From NCBI RefSeq assembly GCF_032854445.1, contig NW_027018060.1, forward strand, positions 1 to 64,000: a stretch of 64,000 nucleotides of DNA, written 5' to 3'. The stretch's first letter is position 1, and every line of letters begins with the position of its first letter. Under the pieces are notes generated by a model. The model searched no databases and was not told the origin of the DNA. It saw only the letters and a program-made list of their open reading frames with translations. Shown here piece after piece: positions 13,227 through 26,168 of this stretch. This DNA is from Liolophura sinensis. Its lineage: Eukaryota; Mollusca; Polyplacophora; Chitonida; Chitonidae. Both the position numbers and the translations under genes were made by a program.

Positions 13227-16200
13227 GTTATGTGCCCTTCGGTAGCCCAGAAGACCTGAAATCTCTGGGCTAAGCCCATTTAACTCACCCAGCAATTGCC
13301 TTACTTCTAAGTGCAAGACAATCTCAATGTCTTTATCTACGTGTAGAAAAACCACACCATTTGTACATGAAAAACACAAGGTATTTGATACAGTCTGCTG
13401 TAAAAAGTACAACTAAACACTGACCCACTTCAGTAAGGTGCCAAAAGATGCGGAATTGAGCCAGGCATCGGTAGTTGTTGAAAAATTGCAAATTTCCCTG
13501 GTTTCCATGGAGTAAGAGCCGTTGCTGGGCACGTGATTATGACATAAATGATCATTCAATTGTCACTACAGCCAAAAGTATTGGTCGGAGAGCAACGCGG
13601 TTTGCACCATTCGATTTCTCGTCACAAAATCCGTCGGATTAGCCTCTTGCCAGCAGCACTGGAACAATTTTTCCAATTTTGCATTTTTGCCTGGTCTTTT
13701 TGTTAATTGAAATCGGCTACACTGTACTATGTACCATCGCGACTGGTCATTACTATATTCAACTTTTGACTATTAGTTATGTGCCCTTCGGTAGCCCAGA
13801 ATACGTCAAATCTTTGGACTAAGCCCATTTAACTCACCCAGCAATTGCTTTACTTCTAAGTCGAAGACAATCTCAATGTCTTTATCTACGTGTAGAAAAA
13901 CCACACCATTTGTACATGAAAAACACAAGGTACTTGATACAGTCTGCTGTAAAAAGTACAACTGAACACTGACCCACTTCAGTAAGGTGCCAAAAGATTC
14001 GGAATTGAGCCAGGCATCGGCAGCTGTTGACAAATTGCAAATTTCCCTGGTTTCCATGGAGTAAGAGCCGTTGCTACGCACGTGATTATGGCATAAATGA
14101 TCATTCAATTGTCGCTACAGCCAAAAGTATTGGTCGGAGAGCAACGCGGATTGCACCATTCGATTTCTCGTCACAAAATACGTCGGATTAGCCTCTTACC
14201 AGCAGCACTAGACCAGTTTTTCCACTTTTGCATTTTTGCCTGGTCTTTTTGTTAATTGAAATCGGCTACACTGTACTCTGTACAATCGCGACTGGTCATT
14301 ACTATATTCAACTTTTGACTATAAGTTATGTGCCCTTCGGTAGCCCAGAAGACCTGAAATCTTTGGGCTAAGCCCATTTAACTCACCCAGCAATTGCCTT
14401 ACTTCTAAGTGCAAGACAATCTCACTGTCTTTATCTACGTGTAGAAAAACCACACCATTTGTACATGAAAAACACAAGGTACTTGATACAGTCTGCTGTA
14501 AAAAGTACAACTGAACACTGACCCACTTCAGTAAGGTGCCATAAGATGCGGAATTGAGCCAGGCATCGGCAGCTGTTGAAAAATTGCAAAGTTCCCTGGT
14601 TTCCATGGAGTAAGAGCCGTTGCTGGGCACGTGATTATGACATCAATATTCATTGAATTGTCGCTACAGCCCAAAGTATTGGTCGGAGAGCAACGCGGTT
14701 TGCACCATCCGATTTCTCGTCACAAAATACGTCGGATTAGCCTCTTACCAGCAGCACTGGAACAGTTTTTCCACTTTTGCATTTTTACCTGGTCTTTTTG
14801 TTAATTGAAATCGGCTACACTGTACTCTGTACAATCGCGACTGGTCATTACTATATTCAACTTTTGACTATAAGTTATGTGCCCTTCGGTAGCCCAGAAG
14901 ACCTGAAATCTTTGGGCCAAGCCCATTTAACTCACCCAGCAATTGTCTTACTTCTAAGTCCAAGACAATCTCAATGTCTTTATCTACGTGTAGAAAATCC
15001 AGACCATTTGTACATAAAAAACACAAGGTACTTGATACAGTCTGCTGTAAAAAGTACAACTAAACACTGACCCACATTTATAAGGTGCCAAAAGATGCGG
15101 AATTGGGCCAGGCATCGGCAGCTGTTAAAAAATTGCAAATATCCCTGGTTTCCATGGAGTAAGAGCCGTTGCTGGGCACGTGATTATGACATCAATGATC
15201 ATTGAATTGTCGCTACAGCCACAAGTATAGGTCGGAGAGCAACACGGTTTGCACCATTCGATTTCTCGTCACAAAATACGTCGGATTAGCCTCTTACCAC
15301 CAGCACTGGAACAGTTTTTCCACTTTTGCATTTTTACCTGGTCTTTTTGTTAATTGAAATCGGCTACACTGTACTCTGTACAATCGCGACTGGTCATTAC
15401 TATATTCAACTTTTGACTATAAGTTATGTGCCCTTCGGTAGGCCAGAAGACGTCAAATCTTTGGGCTAAGCCCATTTAACTCACCCAGCAATTGTCTTAC
15501 TTCTAAGTCCAAGACAATCTCAATGTCTTTATCTACATGTAAAAAAACCACACCATTTGTACATAAAAAACACAAGGAACTTGATACAGTCTGCTGTAAA
15601 AAATACAACTGACCACAGACCCACATGAATAAGGTGCCAAAAGATGCGGAATTGAGCCAGGCATCGGCAACTGTTGAAAAATTGCACATTTCCCTGGTTT
15701 CCATGGAGTAAGAGCCGTTGCTGTGCACGTGATTATGACATAAATGATCATTCATTTGTCACTACAGCCAAAAGTATTGGTCGGAGAGCAACGCGGATTG
15801 CACCATTTGATTTCTCGTCACAAAATACGTCGGATTAGCCTCTTACTAGTAGCACTGGAACAGTTTTTCCACTTTTGCATTTTTGCCTGGTCTTTTTGTT
15901 AATTGAAACCGGCTACAATGTAATCTGTACAATCGCGACTGGTCATTACGATATTCAACTTTTGACTATAAGTTATGTGCCCTTCGGTAGCCCAGAAGAC
16001 GTCAAATCTTTCGGCTAAGCCCATTTAACTCACCCAGCAATTGTCTTACTTCTAAGTCCAAGACAATCTCAAAGTCTTTATCTACGTGTAGAAAAACCAG
16101 ACCATTTGTACATAAAAAACACAAGGTACTTGATACAGTCTGCTGTAAAAAGTACAACTGAACACTGACCCACTTCAGTAAGATGCCAAAAGATGCGGAA

Positions 16201-18165
16201 TTGAGCCAGGCACAGGCAGCTGTTGAAAAATTGCAAATATCCCTGGTTTCTATGGAGTAAGAGCCGTTGCTACGCACGTGATTATGACATCAATGATCAT
16301 TCAATTGTCGCTACAGCCAAAAGTATTGGTCGGAGAGCAACGCGGTTTGCACCATTCGATTTCTCGTCACAAAATACGTCGGATTAGCCTCTTACCAGTA
16401 GCACTGGAACAGTTTTTCCACTTTTGCATTTTTGCCTGGTCTTTTTGTTAATTGAAACCGGCTACACTGTACTATGTACCATCGCGACTGGTCATTACTA
16501 TATTCAACTTTTGACTATAAGTTATGTGCCCTTCGGTAGCCCAGAAGACGTCAAATCTTTGGGCAAAGCCCATTTAACTCACCCAGCAATTGTCTTACTT
16601 CTAAGTCCAAGACAATCTCAAAGTCTTTATCTACGTGTAGAAAAACCACACCATTTGTACATAAAAAACACAAGGTACTTGATACAGTCTGCTGTAAAAA
16701 ATACAACTGATCACAGACCCACATGAATAAGGTGCCAAAAGATGCGGAATTGAGCCAGGCATCGGCAACTGTTGAAAAATTGCACATTTCCCTGGTTTCC
16801 ATGGAGTAAGAGCCGTTGCTGTGCACGTGATTATGACATAAATGATCATTCAATTGTCACTACAGCCAAAAGTATTGGTCGGAGAGCAACGCGGATTGCA
16901 CCATTCGATTTCTCGTCACAAAATACGTCGGATTAGCCTCTTACTAGTAGCACTGGAACAGTTTTTCCACTTTTGCATTTTTGCCTGGTCTTTTTGTTAA
17001 TTGAAACCGGCTACACTGTAATCTGTACAATCGCGACTGGTCATTACTATATTCAACTTTTGACTATAAGTTATGTGCCCTTCGGTAGCCCAGAAGACGT
17101 CAAATCTTTGGGCTAAGCCCATTTAACTCACCCAGCAATTGCCTTACTTCTAAGTGCAAGACAATCTGAATGTCTTCATCTACTTGTAGAAAAACCACAC
17201 CATTTGTACATGAAAAACACAAGGTACTTGATACAGTCTGCTGTAAAAAGTACAACTGAACACTGACCCACTTCAGTAAGGTGCCAAAAGATGCGGAATT
17301 GAGCCAGGCATCGGCTGCTGTTGCAAAATTGCAAATTTCCCTGGTTTCCATGGAGTAAGAGCCGTTGCTGGGCACGTGATTATGACATTAATGATCATTC
17401 AATTGTCGCTACAGCCAAAAGTATTGGTCGGAGAGCAACGCGGTTTGCACCATTCGATTTCTCGTCACAAAATACGTCGGATTAGCCTCTTACCAGCAGC
17501 ACTGGAAGAGTTTTTCCACTTTTGCATTTTGCCTGGTCTTTTTGTTAATTGAAATCGGCTACACTGTACTCTGTACAATCGCGACTGGTCATTACTATAT
17601 TCAACTTTTGACTATAAGTTATGTGCCCTTCCGAAGCCCAGAAGACCTGAAATCTTTGGGCTAAGCCCATTTAACTCACCCAGCAATTGCCTTACTTCTA
17701 AGTGCAAGACAATCTCAATGTCTTTATCTACGTGTAGAAAAACCACACCATTTGTACGTGAAAAACACAAGGTACTTGATACAGTCTGCTGTAAAAAGTA
17801 CAACTGAACACTGACCCACTTCAGTAAGGTGCCAAAAGATGCGGAATTGAACCAGGCATCGGCAGCTGTTGAAAAATTGCAAATTTCCCTGGTTCCATGG
17901 AGTAAGAGCCGTTGCTGGGCACGTGATTATGATATAAATGATCATTCAATTGTCACTACAGCCAAAAGTATTGGTCGTAGAGCAACGCGGTTTGCACCAT
18001 TCGATTTCTCGTCACAAAATACGTCGGATTAGGCTCTTACCAGCAGCACTAGAACAGTTTTTCCACTTTTGCATTTTTGCCTGGTCTTTTTGTTAATTGA
18101 AATCGGCTACACTGTACTCTGTACAATCGCGACTGGTCATTACTATATTCAACTTTTGACTATAA
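13227..18165 (+). repeat. 9-mer HOR, types P-S-Q-T-V'-U-V-Y-Z
   Basis: Nine monomers with the same types as the preceding 8-mer plus one added V-like unit at 15423-15971. The one-base deletion in the Y unit is shared by both copies (12586 and 17527), showing common descent. A further one-base deletion (GGTTCCATGG near 17892) is private to this copy. Confidence 0.85.
15423..15971 (+). repeat. Extra V-like monomer inserted in the HOR
   Basis: The left part is V-like (CCACAGACCCACATGAATAAGG, AAGGAACTTG). The right part carries GATCATTCATTTGTCAC and GGATTGCACCATT, which in the previous HOR copy form the right part of the T unit (10483-11031). The T unit of this copy (14874-15422) has a different right part (TCAATGATCATTGAATTG, CTTACCACCAGC). 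The insertion therefore has its breakpoints inside T rather than at a unit boundary. Confidence 0.75.
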
Positions 18166-20361
18166 GTTATGTGCCCTTCGGTAGCCCAGAAGACCTGAAA
18201 TCTCTGGGCTAAGCCCATTTAACTCACCCAGCAATTGCCTTACTTCTAAGTGCAAGACAATCTCAATGTCTTTATCTACGTGTAGAAAAACCACACCATT
18301 TGTACATGAAAAACACAAGGTATTTGATACAGTCTGCTGTAAAAAGTACAACTAAACACTGACCCACTTCAGTAAGGTGCCAAAAGATGCGGAATTGAGC
18401 CAGGCATCGGTAGTTGTTGAAAAATTGCAAATTTCCCTGGTTTCCATGGAGTAAGAGCCGTTGCTGGGCACGTGATTATGACATAAATGATCATTCAATT
18501 GTCACTACAGCCAAAAGTATTGGTCGGAGAGCAACGCGGTTTGCACCATTCGATTTCTCGTCACAAAATACGTCGGATTAGCCTCTTGCCAGCAGCACTG
18601 GAACAATTTTTCCAATTTTGCATTTTTTGCCTGGTCTTTTTGTTAATTGAAATCGGCTACACTGTACTATGTACCATCGCGACTGGTCATTACTATATTC
18701 AACTTTTGACTATTAGTTATGTGCCCTTCGGTAGCCCAGAAGACGTCAAATCTTTGGACTAAGCCCATTTAACTCACCCAGCAATTGCTTTACTTCTAAG
18801 TCGAAGACAATCTCAATGTCTTTATCTACGTGTAGAAAAACCACACCATTTGTACATGAAAAACACAAGGTACTTGATACAGTCTGCTGTAAAAAGTACA
18901 ACTGAACACTGACCCACTTCAGTAAGGTGCCAAAAGATGCGGAATTGAGCCAGGCATCGGCAGCTGTTGAAGAATTGCAAATTTCCCTGGTTTCCATGGA
19001 GTAAGAGCCGTTGCTACGCACGTGATTATGGCATAAATGATCATTCAATTGTCGCTACAGCCAAAAGTATTGGTCGGAGAGCAACGCGGATTGCACCATT
19101 CGATTTCTCGTGACAAAATACGTCGGATTAGCCTCTTACCAGCAGCACTGGAACAGTTTTTCCACTTTTGCATTTTTGCCTGGTCTTTTTGTTAATTGAA
19201 ATCGGCTACACTGTACTCTGTACAATCGCGACTGGTCATTACTATATTCAACTTTTGACTATAAGTTATGTGCCCTTCGGTAGCCCAGAAGACCTGAAAA
19301 CTTTGGGCTAAGCCCATTTAACTCACCCAGCAATTGCCTTACTTCTAAGTGCAAGGACAATCTCAATGTCTTTATCTACGTGTAGAAAAACCACACCATT
19401 TGTACGTGAAAAACACAAGGTACTTTATAAAGTCTGCTGTAAAAAGTACAACTGAACGCTGACCCACTTCAGTAAGGTGCCAAAAGATGCGGAATTGAGC
19501 CAGGCATCGGCAGCTGTTGAAAAATTGCAAATTTCCCTGGTTTCCATGGAGTAAGAGCCGTTGCTGTGCACGTGATTATGGCAAAAATGATCATTCAATT
19601 GTCACTACAGCCAAAAGTATTGGTCGGAGAGCAACGCGGATTGCACCATTCGATTTCTCGTCACAAAATACGTCGGATTAGCCTCTTACCAGCAGCACTG
19701 GAACAGTTTTTCCACTTTTGCATTTTTGCCTGGTCTTTTTGTTAATTGAAACCGGCTACACTGTACTCTGTACAATCGCGACTGGTCATTACTATATTCA
19801 ACTTTTGACTATAAGTTATGTGCCCTTCCGAAGCCCAGAAGACCTGAAATCTTTGGGCTAAGCCCATTTAACTCACCAGCAATTGTCTTACTTCTAAGTC
19901 CAAGACAATCTCAATGTCTTTATCTACGTGTAGAAAAACCACACCATTTGTACATAAAAAACACAAGGTACTTGATACAGTCTGCTGTAAAAAGTACAAC
20001 TGAACACTGACCCACTTCAGTAAGGTGCCAAAAGATGCGGAATTGAGCCAGGCATCGGCTGCTGTTGCAAAATTGCAATTTCCCTGGTTTCCATGGAGTA
20101 AGAGCCGTTGCTGGGCACGTGATTATGACATAAATGATCATTCAATTGTCACTACAGCCAAAAGTATTGGTCGGAGAGCAACGCGGTTTGCACCATTCGA
20201 TTTCTCGTCACAAAATACGTCGGATTAGCCTCTCACCAGCAGCACTGGAACAGTTTTTCCACTTTTCCATTTTTGCCTGGTCTTTTTGTTAATTGAAATC
20301 GGCTACACTGTACTCTGTACAATCGCGACTGGTCATTACTATATTCAACTTTTAACTATAA
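18166..20361 (+). repeat. Third occurrence of P-S, then two divergent monomers
   Basis: P (18166-18715) and S (18716-19264) begin as in the two previous HOR copies. The next unit (19265-19814) instead carries CTGAAAACTTTGG, TACTTTATAAAGTCTG and GAACGCTGACCC. The fourth unit (19815-20361) is two bases short. Several one-base indels occur: an extra T near 18620, GCAAGGACAATC near 19353, and a lost C near 19875. Confidence 0.8.
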
Positions 20362-23300
20362 GTTATGTGCCCTTCCGAAGCCCAGAAGACCTGAAATCTT
20401 TGGGCTAAGCCCATTTAACCTCACCCAGCAATTGCCTTACTTCTAAGTGCAAGACAATCTCAATGTCTTTATCTACGTGTAGAAAAACCACACCATTTGT
20501 ACGTGAAAAACACAAGGTACTTGATACAGTCTGCTGTAAAAAGTACAACTGAACACTGGCCCACTTCAGTAAGGTGCCAAAAGATGCGGAATTGAGCCAG
20601 GCATCGGCAGCTGTTGAAAAATTGCAAAGTTCACTGGTTTCCATGGAGTAAGAGCCGTTGCTGGGCACGTGATTATGACATAAATGATCATTCAATTGTC
20701 ACTACAGCCAAAAGTATTGGTCGGAGAGCAACGCGGTCTACACCATTCGATTTCTCGTCACAAAATACGTCGGATTAGCCTCTGACCAGCAGCACTGGAA
20801 CAGTTTTTTCCACTTTTGCATTTTTACCTGGTCTTTATGTTAATTGAAATCGGCTACACTGTACTATGTACAATTGCGACTGGTCATTACTATATTCAAC
20901 TTTTGACTATAGTTATGTGCCCTTCGGTAGCCCAGAAGACGTCAAATCTTTGGGCTAAGCCCATTTAACTCACCCAGCAATTGCCTTACTTCTAAGTGCA
21001 AGACAATCTCAATGTCTTTATCTACATGTAGAAAAAAAACCAGACCATTTGTACATAAAAACACAAGGAACTTGATACAGTCTGCTGTAAAAAGTACAAC
21101 TGACCACAGACCCACATGAATAAGGTGCCAAAAGATGCGGAATTGAGCCAGGTATCGGCAGCTGTTGACCAATTGCAAATTTCCCTGGTTTCCATGGAGT
21201 AAGAGCCGTTGCTGTGCACGTGATTATGACATAAATGATCATTCAATTGTCACAACAGCCAAAAGTATTGGTCGTAGAGCAACGCGGTTTGCACCATTCG
21301 ATTTGTCGTCACAAAATACGTCGGATTAGCCTCTGACCAGCAGCACTGGAAGAATTTTTCCAATTTTGAATTTTTGCCTGGTCTTTTTGTTAATTGAAAC
21401 CGGCTACACTGTACTCTGTACAATCGCGACTTGTCATTACTATATTCAACTTTTGACTATAAGTTATGTGCCCTTCGGTAGCCCAGAAGACCTGAAATCT
21501 TTGGGCCAAGCCCATTTAACTCACCCAGCAATTGCCTTACTTCTAAGAGCAAGACAATCTCAATGTCTTTATCTACGTGTAGAAAAACACACCATTTGTA
21601 CATGAAAAACACAAGGTACTTGATACAGTCTGCTGTAAAAAGTACAACTGAACACTGACCCACTTCAGTAAGGTGCCAAAAGATGCGGAATTGAACCAGG
21701 CATCGGCAGCTGTTGAAAAATGGCAAATTTCCCTGGTTTCCATGGAGTAAGAGCCGTTGCTGGGCACGTGATTATGACATAAATGATTATTCAATTGTCG
21801 CTACAGCCAAAAGTATGGTCGGAGAGTAACGCAGATTGCACCATTCGATTTCTCGTCACAAAATACGTCGGATTAGCCTCTTACCAGCAGCACTGGAACA
21901 GTTTTTCCACTTTTGCATTTTTGCCTGGTCTTTTTGTTAATTGAAATCGGCTACACTGTACTATGTACCATCGCGACTGGTCATTACTATATTCAACTTT
22001 TGACTATAAGTTATGTGCCCTTCGGTAGCCCAGAAGACCTGAAATCTTTGGGCCAAGCCCATTTAACTCACCCAGCAATTGTCTTACTTCTAAGTGCAAG
22101 ACAATCTCAATGTCTTTATCTACGTGTAGAAAAACCAGACCATTTGTACATAAAAAACACAAGGTACTTGATACAGTCTGCTGTAAAAAGTACAACTAAA
22201 CACTGACCCACATTTATAAGGTGCCAAAAGATGCGGAATTGGGCCAGGCATCGGCAGCTGTTCAAAAATTGCAAATTTCCCTGGTTTCCATGGAGTAAGA
22301 GCCGTTGCTGGGCACGTGATTATGACATAAATGATTATTCAATTGTCACTACAGGCAAACGTATTGGTCGGAGAGCAACGCGGTTTGCACCATTCGATTT
22401 CTCGTCACAAAATACGTCGGATTAGCCTCTTACCAGCAGCACTGGAACAGTTTTTCCAATTTTGCATTTTTGCCTGGTCTTTTTGTTAATTGAAATCGGC
22501 TACACTGTACTATGTACCATTGCGACTGGTCATTACTATATTCAACTTTTGACTATAAGTTATGTGCCCTTTGGTAGCCCAGAAGACGTCAAATCTTTGG
22601 GCTAAGCCCATTTTACTCACCCAGCAATTGCCTTACTTCTAAGTGCAAGACAATCTGAATGTCTTCATCTACTTGTAGAAAAACCAGACCATTTGTACAT
22701 GAAAAACACAAGGTACTTGATACAGTCTGCTGTAAAAAGTACAACTGAACACTGACCCACTTCAGTAAGGTGCCAAAAGATGCGGAATTGAGCCAGGCAT
22801 CGGCAGCTGTTGAAAAATTGCAAATTTCCCTGGTTTCCATGGAGTAAGAGCCGTTGCTGGGCACGTCATTATGACATAAATGATCATTCAATTGTCACTA
22901 CAGCCAAAAGTATTGGTCGGAGAGCAACGCGGTTTGCACCATTCGATTTCTCGTCACAAAATACGTCGGATTAGCCTCTTACCAGCAGCACTGGAACAGT
23001 TTTTCCACTTTTGCATTTTTGCCTGGTCTTTTTGTTAATTGAAACCGGCTACACTGTACTCTGTACAATCGCGACTGGTCATTACTATATTCAACTTTTG
23101 ACTATAAGTTATGTGCCCTTCCGAAGCCCAGAAGACCTGAAATCTTTGGGCTAAGCCCATTTAACTCACCCAGCAATTGCCTTACTTCTAAGAGCAAGAC
23201 AATCTCAATGTCTTTATCTACGTGTAGAAAAACCACACCATTTGTACATGAAAAACACAAGGTACTTGATACAGTCTGCTGTAAAAAGTACAACTGAACA

Positions 23301-23656
23301 CTGACCCACTTCAGTAAGGTGCCAAAAGATGCGGAATTGAACCAGGCATCGGCAGCTGTTGAAAAATGGCAAATTTCCCTGGTTTCCATGGAGTAAGAGC
23401 CGTTGCTGGGCACGTGATTATGACATAAATGATTATTCAATTGTCGCTACAGCCAAAAGTATTGGTCGGAGAGTAACGCAGATTGCACCATTCGATTTCT
23501 CGTCACAAAATACGTCGGATTAGCCTCTTACCAGCAGCACTGGAACAGTTTTTCCACTTTTGCATTTTTGCCTGGTCTTTTTGTTAATTGAAATCGGCTA
23601 CACTGTACTATGTACCATCGCGACTGGTCATTACTATATTCAACTTTTGACTATTA
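20362..23656 (+). repeat. Six mixed monomers with frequent one-base indels
   Basis: Unit lengths are 550, 551, 547, 549, 549 and 549. Changes include AACCTCACCC near 20418, GTTTTTTCC near 20805, CTATAGTTATG near 20908, an A8 tract near 21032, and lost bases near 21585 and 21815. Types are mixed. The unit at 21463 and the one at 23108 are close relatives (AAATGGCAAATTTCC, AATGATTATTC, GAGAGTAACGCAG), three units apart. Confidence 0.75.
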
Positions 23657-25303
23657 GTTATGTGCCCTTCGGTAGCCCAGAAGACGTCAAATCTTTGGGC
23701 TAAGCCCATTTAACTCACCCAGCAATTGCCTTACTTCTAAGTCGAAGACAATCTCAATGTCTTTATCTACGTGTAGAAAAACCACACCATTTGTACATGA
23801 AAAACACAAGGTACTTGATACAGTCTGCTGTAAAAAGTACAACTGAACACTGACCCACTTCAGTAAGGTGCCAAAAGATTCGGAATTGAGCCAGGCATCG
23901 GCAGCTGTTGAAGAATTGCAAATTTCCCTGGTTTCCATGGAGTAAGAGCCGTTGCTACGCACGTGATTATGGCATAAATGATCATTCAATTGTCGCTACA
24001 GCCAAAAGTATTGGTCGGAGAGCAACGCGGATTGCACCATTCGATTTCTCGTGACAAAATACGTCGGATTAGCCTCTTACCAGCAGCACTGGAACAGTTT
24101 TTCCACTTTTGCATTTTTGCCTGGTCTTTTTGTTAATTGAAATCGGCTACACTGTACTCTGTACAATCGCGACTGGTCATTACTATATTCAACTTTTGAC
24201 TATAAGTTATGTGCCCTTCGGTAGCCCAGAAGACCTGAAAACTTTGGGCTAAGCCCATTTAACTCACCCAGCAATTGCCTTACTTCTAAGTGCAAGACAA
24301 TCTCAATGTCTTTATCTACGTGTAGAAAAACCACACCATTTGTACGTGAAAAACACAAGGTACTTTATAAAGTCTGCTGTAAAAAGTACAACTGAACGCT
24401 GACCCACTTCAGTAAGGTGCCAAAAGATGCGGAATTGAGCCAGGCATCGGCAGCTGTTGAAAAATTGCAAATTTCCCTGGTTTCCATGGAGTAAGAGCCG
24501 TTGCTGTGCACGTGATTATGGCAAAAATGATCATTCAATTGTCACTACAGCCAAAAGTATTGGTCGGAGAGCAACGCGGATTGCACCATTCGATTTCTCG
24601 TCACAAAATACGTCGGATTAGCCTCTTACCAGCAGCACTGGAACAGTTTTTCCACTTTTGCATTTTTGCCTGGTCTTTTTGTTAATTGAAACCGGCTACA
24701 CTGTACTCTGTACAATCGCGACTGGTCATTACTATATTCAACTTTTGACTATAAGTTATGTGCCCTTCCGAAGCCCAGAAGACCTGAAATCTTTGGGCTA
24801 AGCCCATTTAACTCACCCAGCAATTGCCTTATTTCTAAGAGCAAGACAATCTCAATGTCTTTATCTACGTGTAGAAAAACCACACCATTTGTACGTGAAA
24901 AACACAAGGTACTTGATACAGTCTGCTGTAAAAAGTACAACTGAACACTGACCCACTTCAGTAAGGTGCCAAAAGATGCGGAATTGAACCAGGCATCGGC
25001 AGCTGTTGAAAAATGGCAAATTTCCCTGGTTTCCATGGAGTAAGAGCCGTTGCTGGGCACGTGATTATGACATAAATGATTATTCAATTGTCGCTACAGC
25101 CAAAAGTATTGGTCGGAGAGTAACGCAGATTGCACCATTCGATTTCTCGTCACAAAATACGTCGGATTAGCCTCTTACCAGCAGCACTGGAACAGTTTTT
25201 CCACTTTTGCATTTTTGCCTGGTCTTTTTGTTAATTGAAATCGGCTACACTGTACTATGTACCATCGCGACTGGTCATTACTATATTCAACTTTTGACTA
25301 TTA
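23657..25303 (+). repeat. Three monomers repeating upstream types at 9-unit and 3-unit distances
   Basis: The unit at 23657-24205 is S-like and the unit at 24206-24754 repeats the distinctive one at 19265 (TACTTTATAAAGTCTG at 24361 against 19421, 4940 bp apart, that is nine units less one base). The unit at 24755-25303 matches the one at 23108-23656 in its AATGATTATTC and GAGAGTAACGCAG marks, three units away. Confidence 0.8.
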
Positions 25304-26168
25304 GTTATGTGCCCTTCGGTAGCCCAGAAGACGTCAAATCTTTGAGCTAAGCCCATTTAACTCACCCAGCAATTGCCTTACTTCTAAGTCGAAGACAATC
25401 TCAATGTCTTTATCTACGTGTAGAAAAACCACACCATTTGTACATGAAAAACACAAGGTACTTGATACAGTCTGCTGTAAAAAGTACAACTGAACACTGA
25501 CCCACTTCAGTAAGGTGCCAAAAGATGCGGAATTGAGCCAAGCATCGGTAGTTGTTGAAAAATTGCAAATTTCCCTGGTTTCCATGGAGTAAGGGCCGTT
25601 GCTGGGCACGTGATTATGACATAAATATTCATTCAATTGTCACTACAGGCAAAAGTATAAGTATAAGCCCATTTAACTCACCCAGCAATTGCCTTACTTC
25701 TAAGTGCAAGACAATCTCAATGTCTTTATCTACGTGTAGAAAAACCACACTATTTGTACGTGAAAAACACAAGGTACTTGATAAAGTCTGCTGTAAAAAG
25801 TACAACTGAACGCTGACCCACTTCAGTAAGGTGCCAAAAGATGCGGAATTGAGCCAGGCATCGGCAGCTGTTGAAAAATTGCAAATTTCCCTGGTTTCCA
25901 TGGAGTAAGAGCCGTTGCTGTGCACGTGATTATGACATAAATGATCATTCAATTGTCACAACAGCCAAAAGTATTGGTCGGAGAGCAACGCGGTTTGCAC
26001 CATTCGATTTGTCGTCACAAAATACGTCGGATTAGCCTCTGACCAGCAGCACTGGAACAATTTTTCCAATTTTGAATTTTTGCCTGGTCTTTTTGTTAAT
26101 TGAAACCGGCTACACTGTACTCTGTACAATCGCGACTGGTCATTACTATATTCAACTTTTGACTATAA
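25304..26168 (+). repeat. Two monomers fused by an internal deletion
   Basis: This interval should be 1098 bp but is 865 bp. The first monomer runs normally to AAAAGTAT at 25651-25658. The second resumes at AAGCCCATTT from 25665. Missing are the last 194 bases of the first monomer and the first 45 of the second; six bases (AAGTAT) sit at the joint. It is the only large break of the 549-bp phase in the window. Confidence 0.93.
25659..25664 (+). other. Six-base insert at the deletion joint
   Basis: The bases AAGTAT lie between the two broken ends and copy the immediately preceding AAGTAT at 25653-25658, giving a short GTATAA-GTATAA run. This looks like a templated insertion of the kind made by end-joining repair. 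Confidence 0.8.

Noticed and set aside
25640-25680. Transposon insertion at the phase break
   Set aside because: The site shows a net loss of sequence, no foreign DNA, no terminal inverted repeats and no target-site duplication beyond a six-base local copy.
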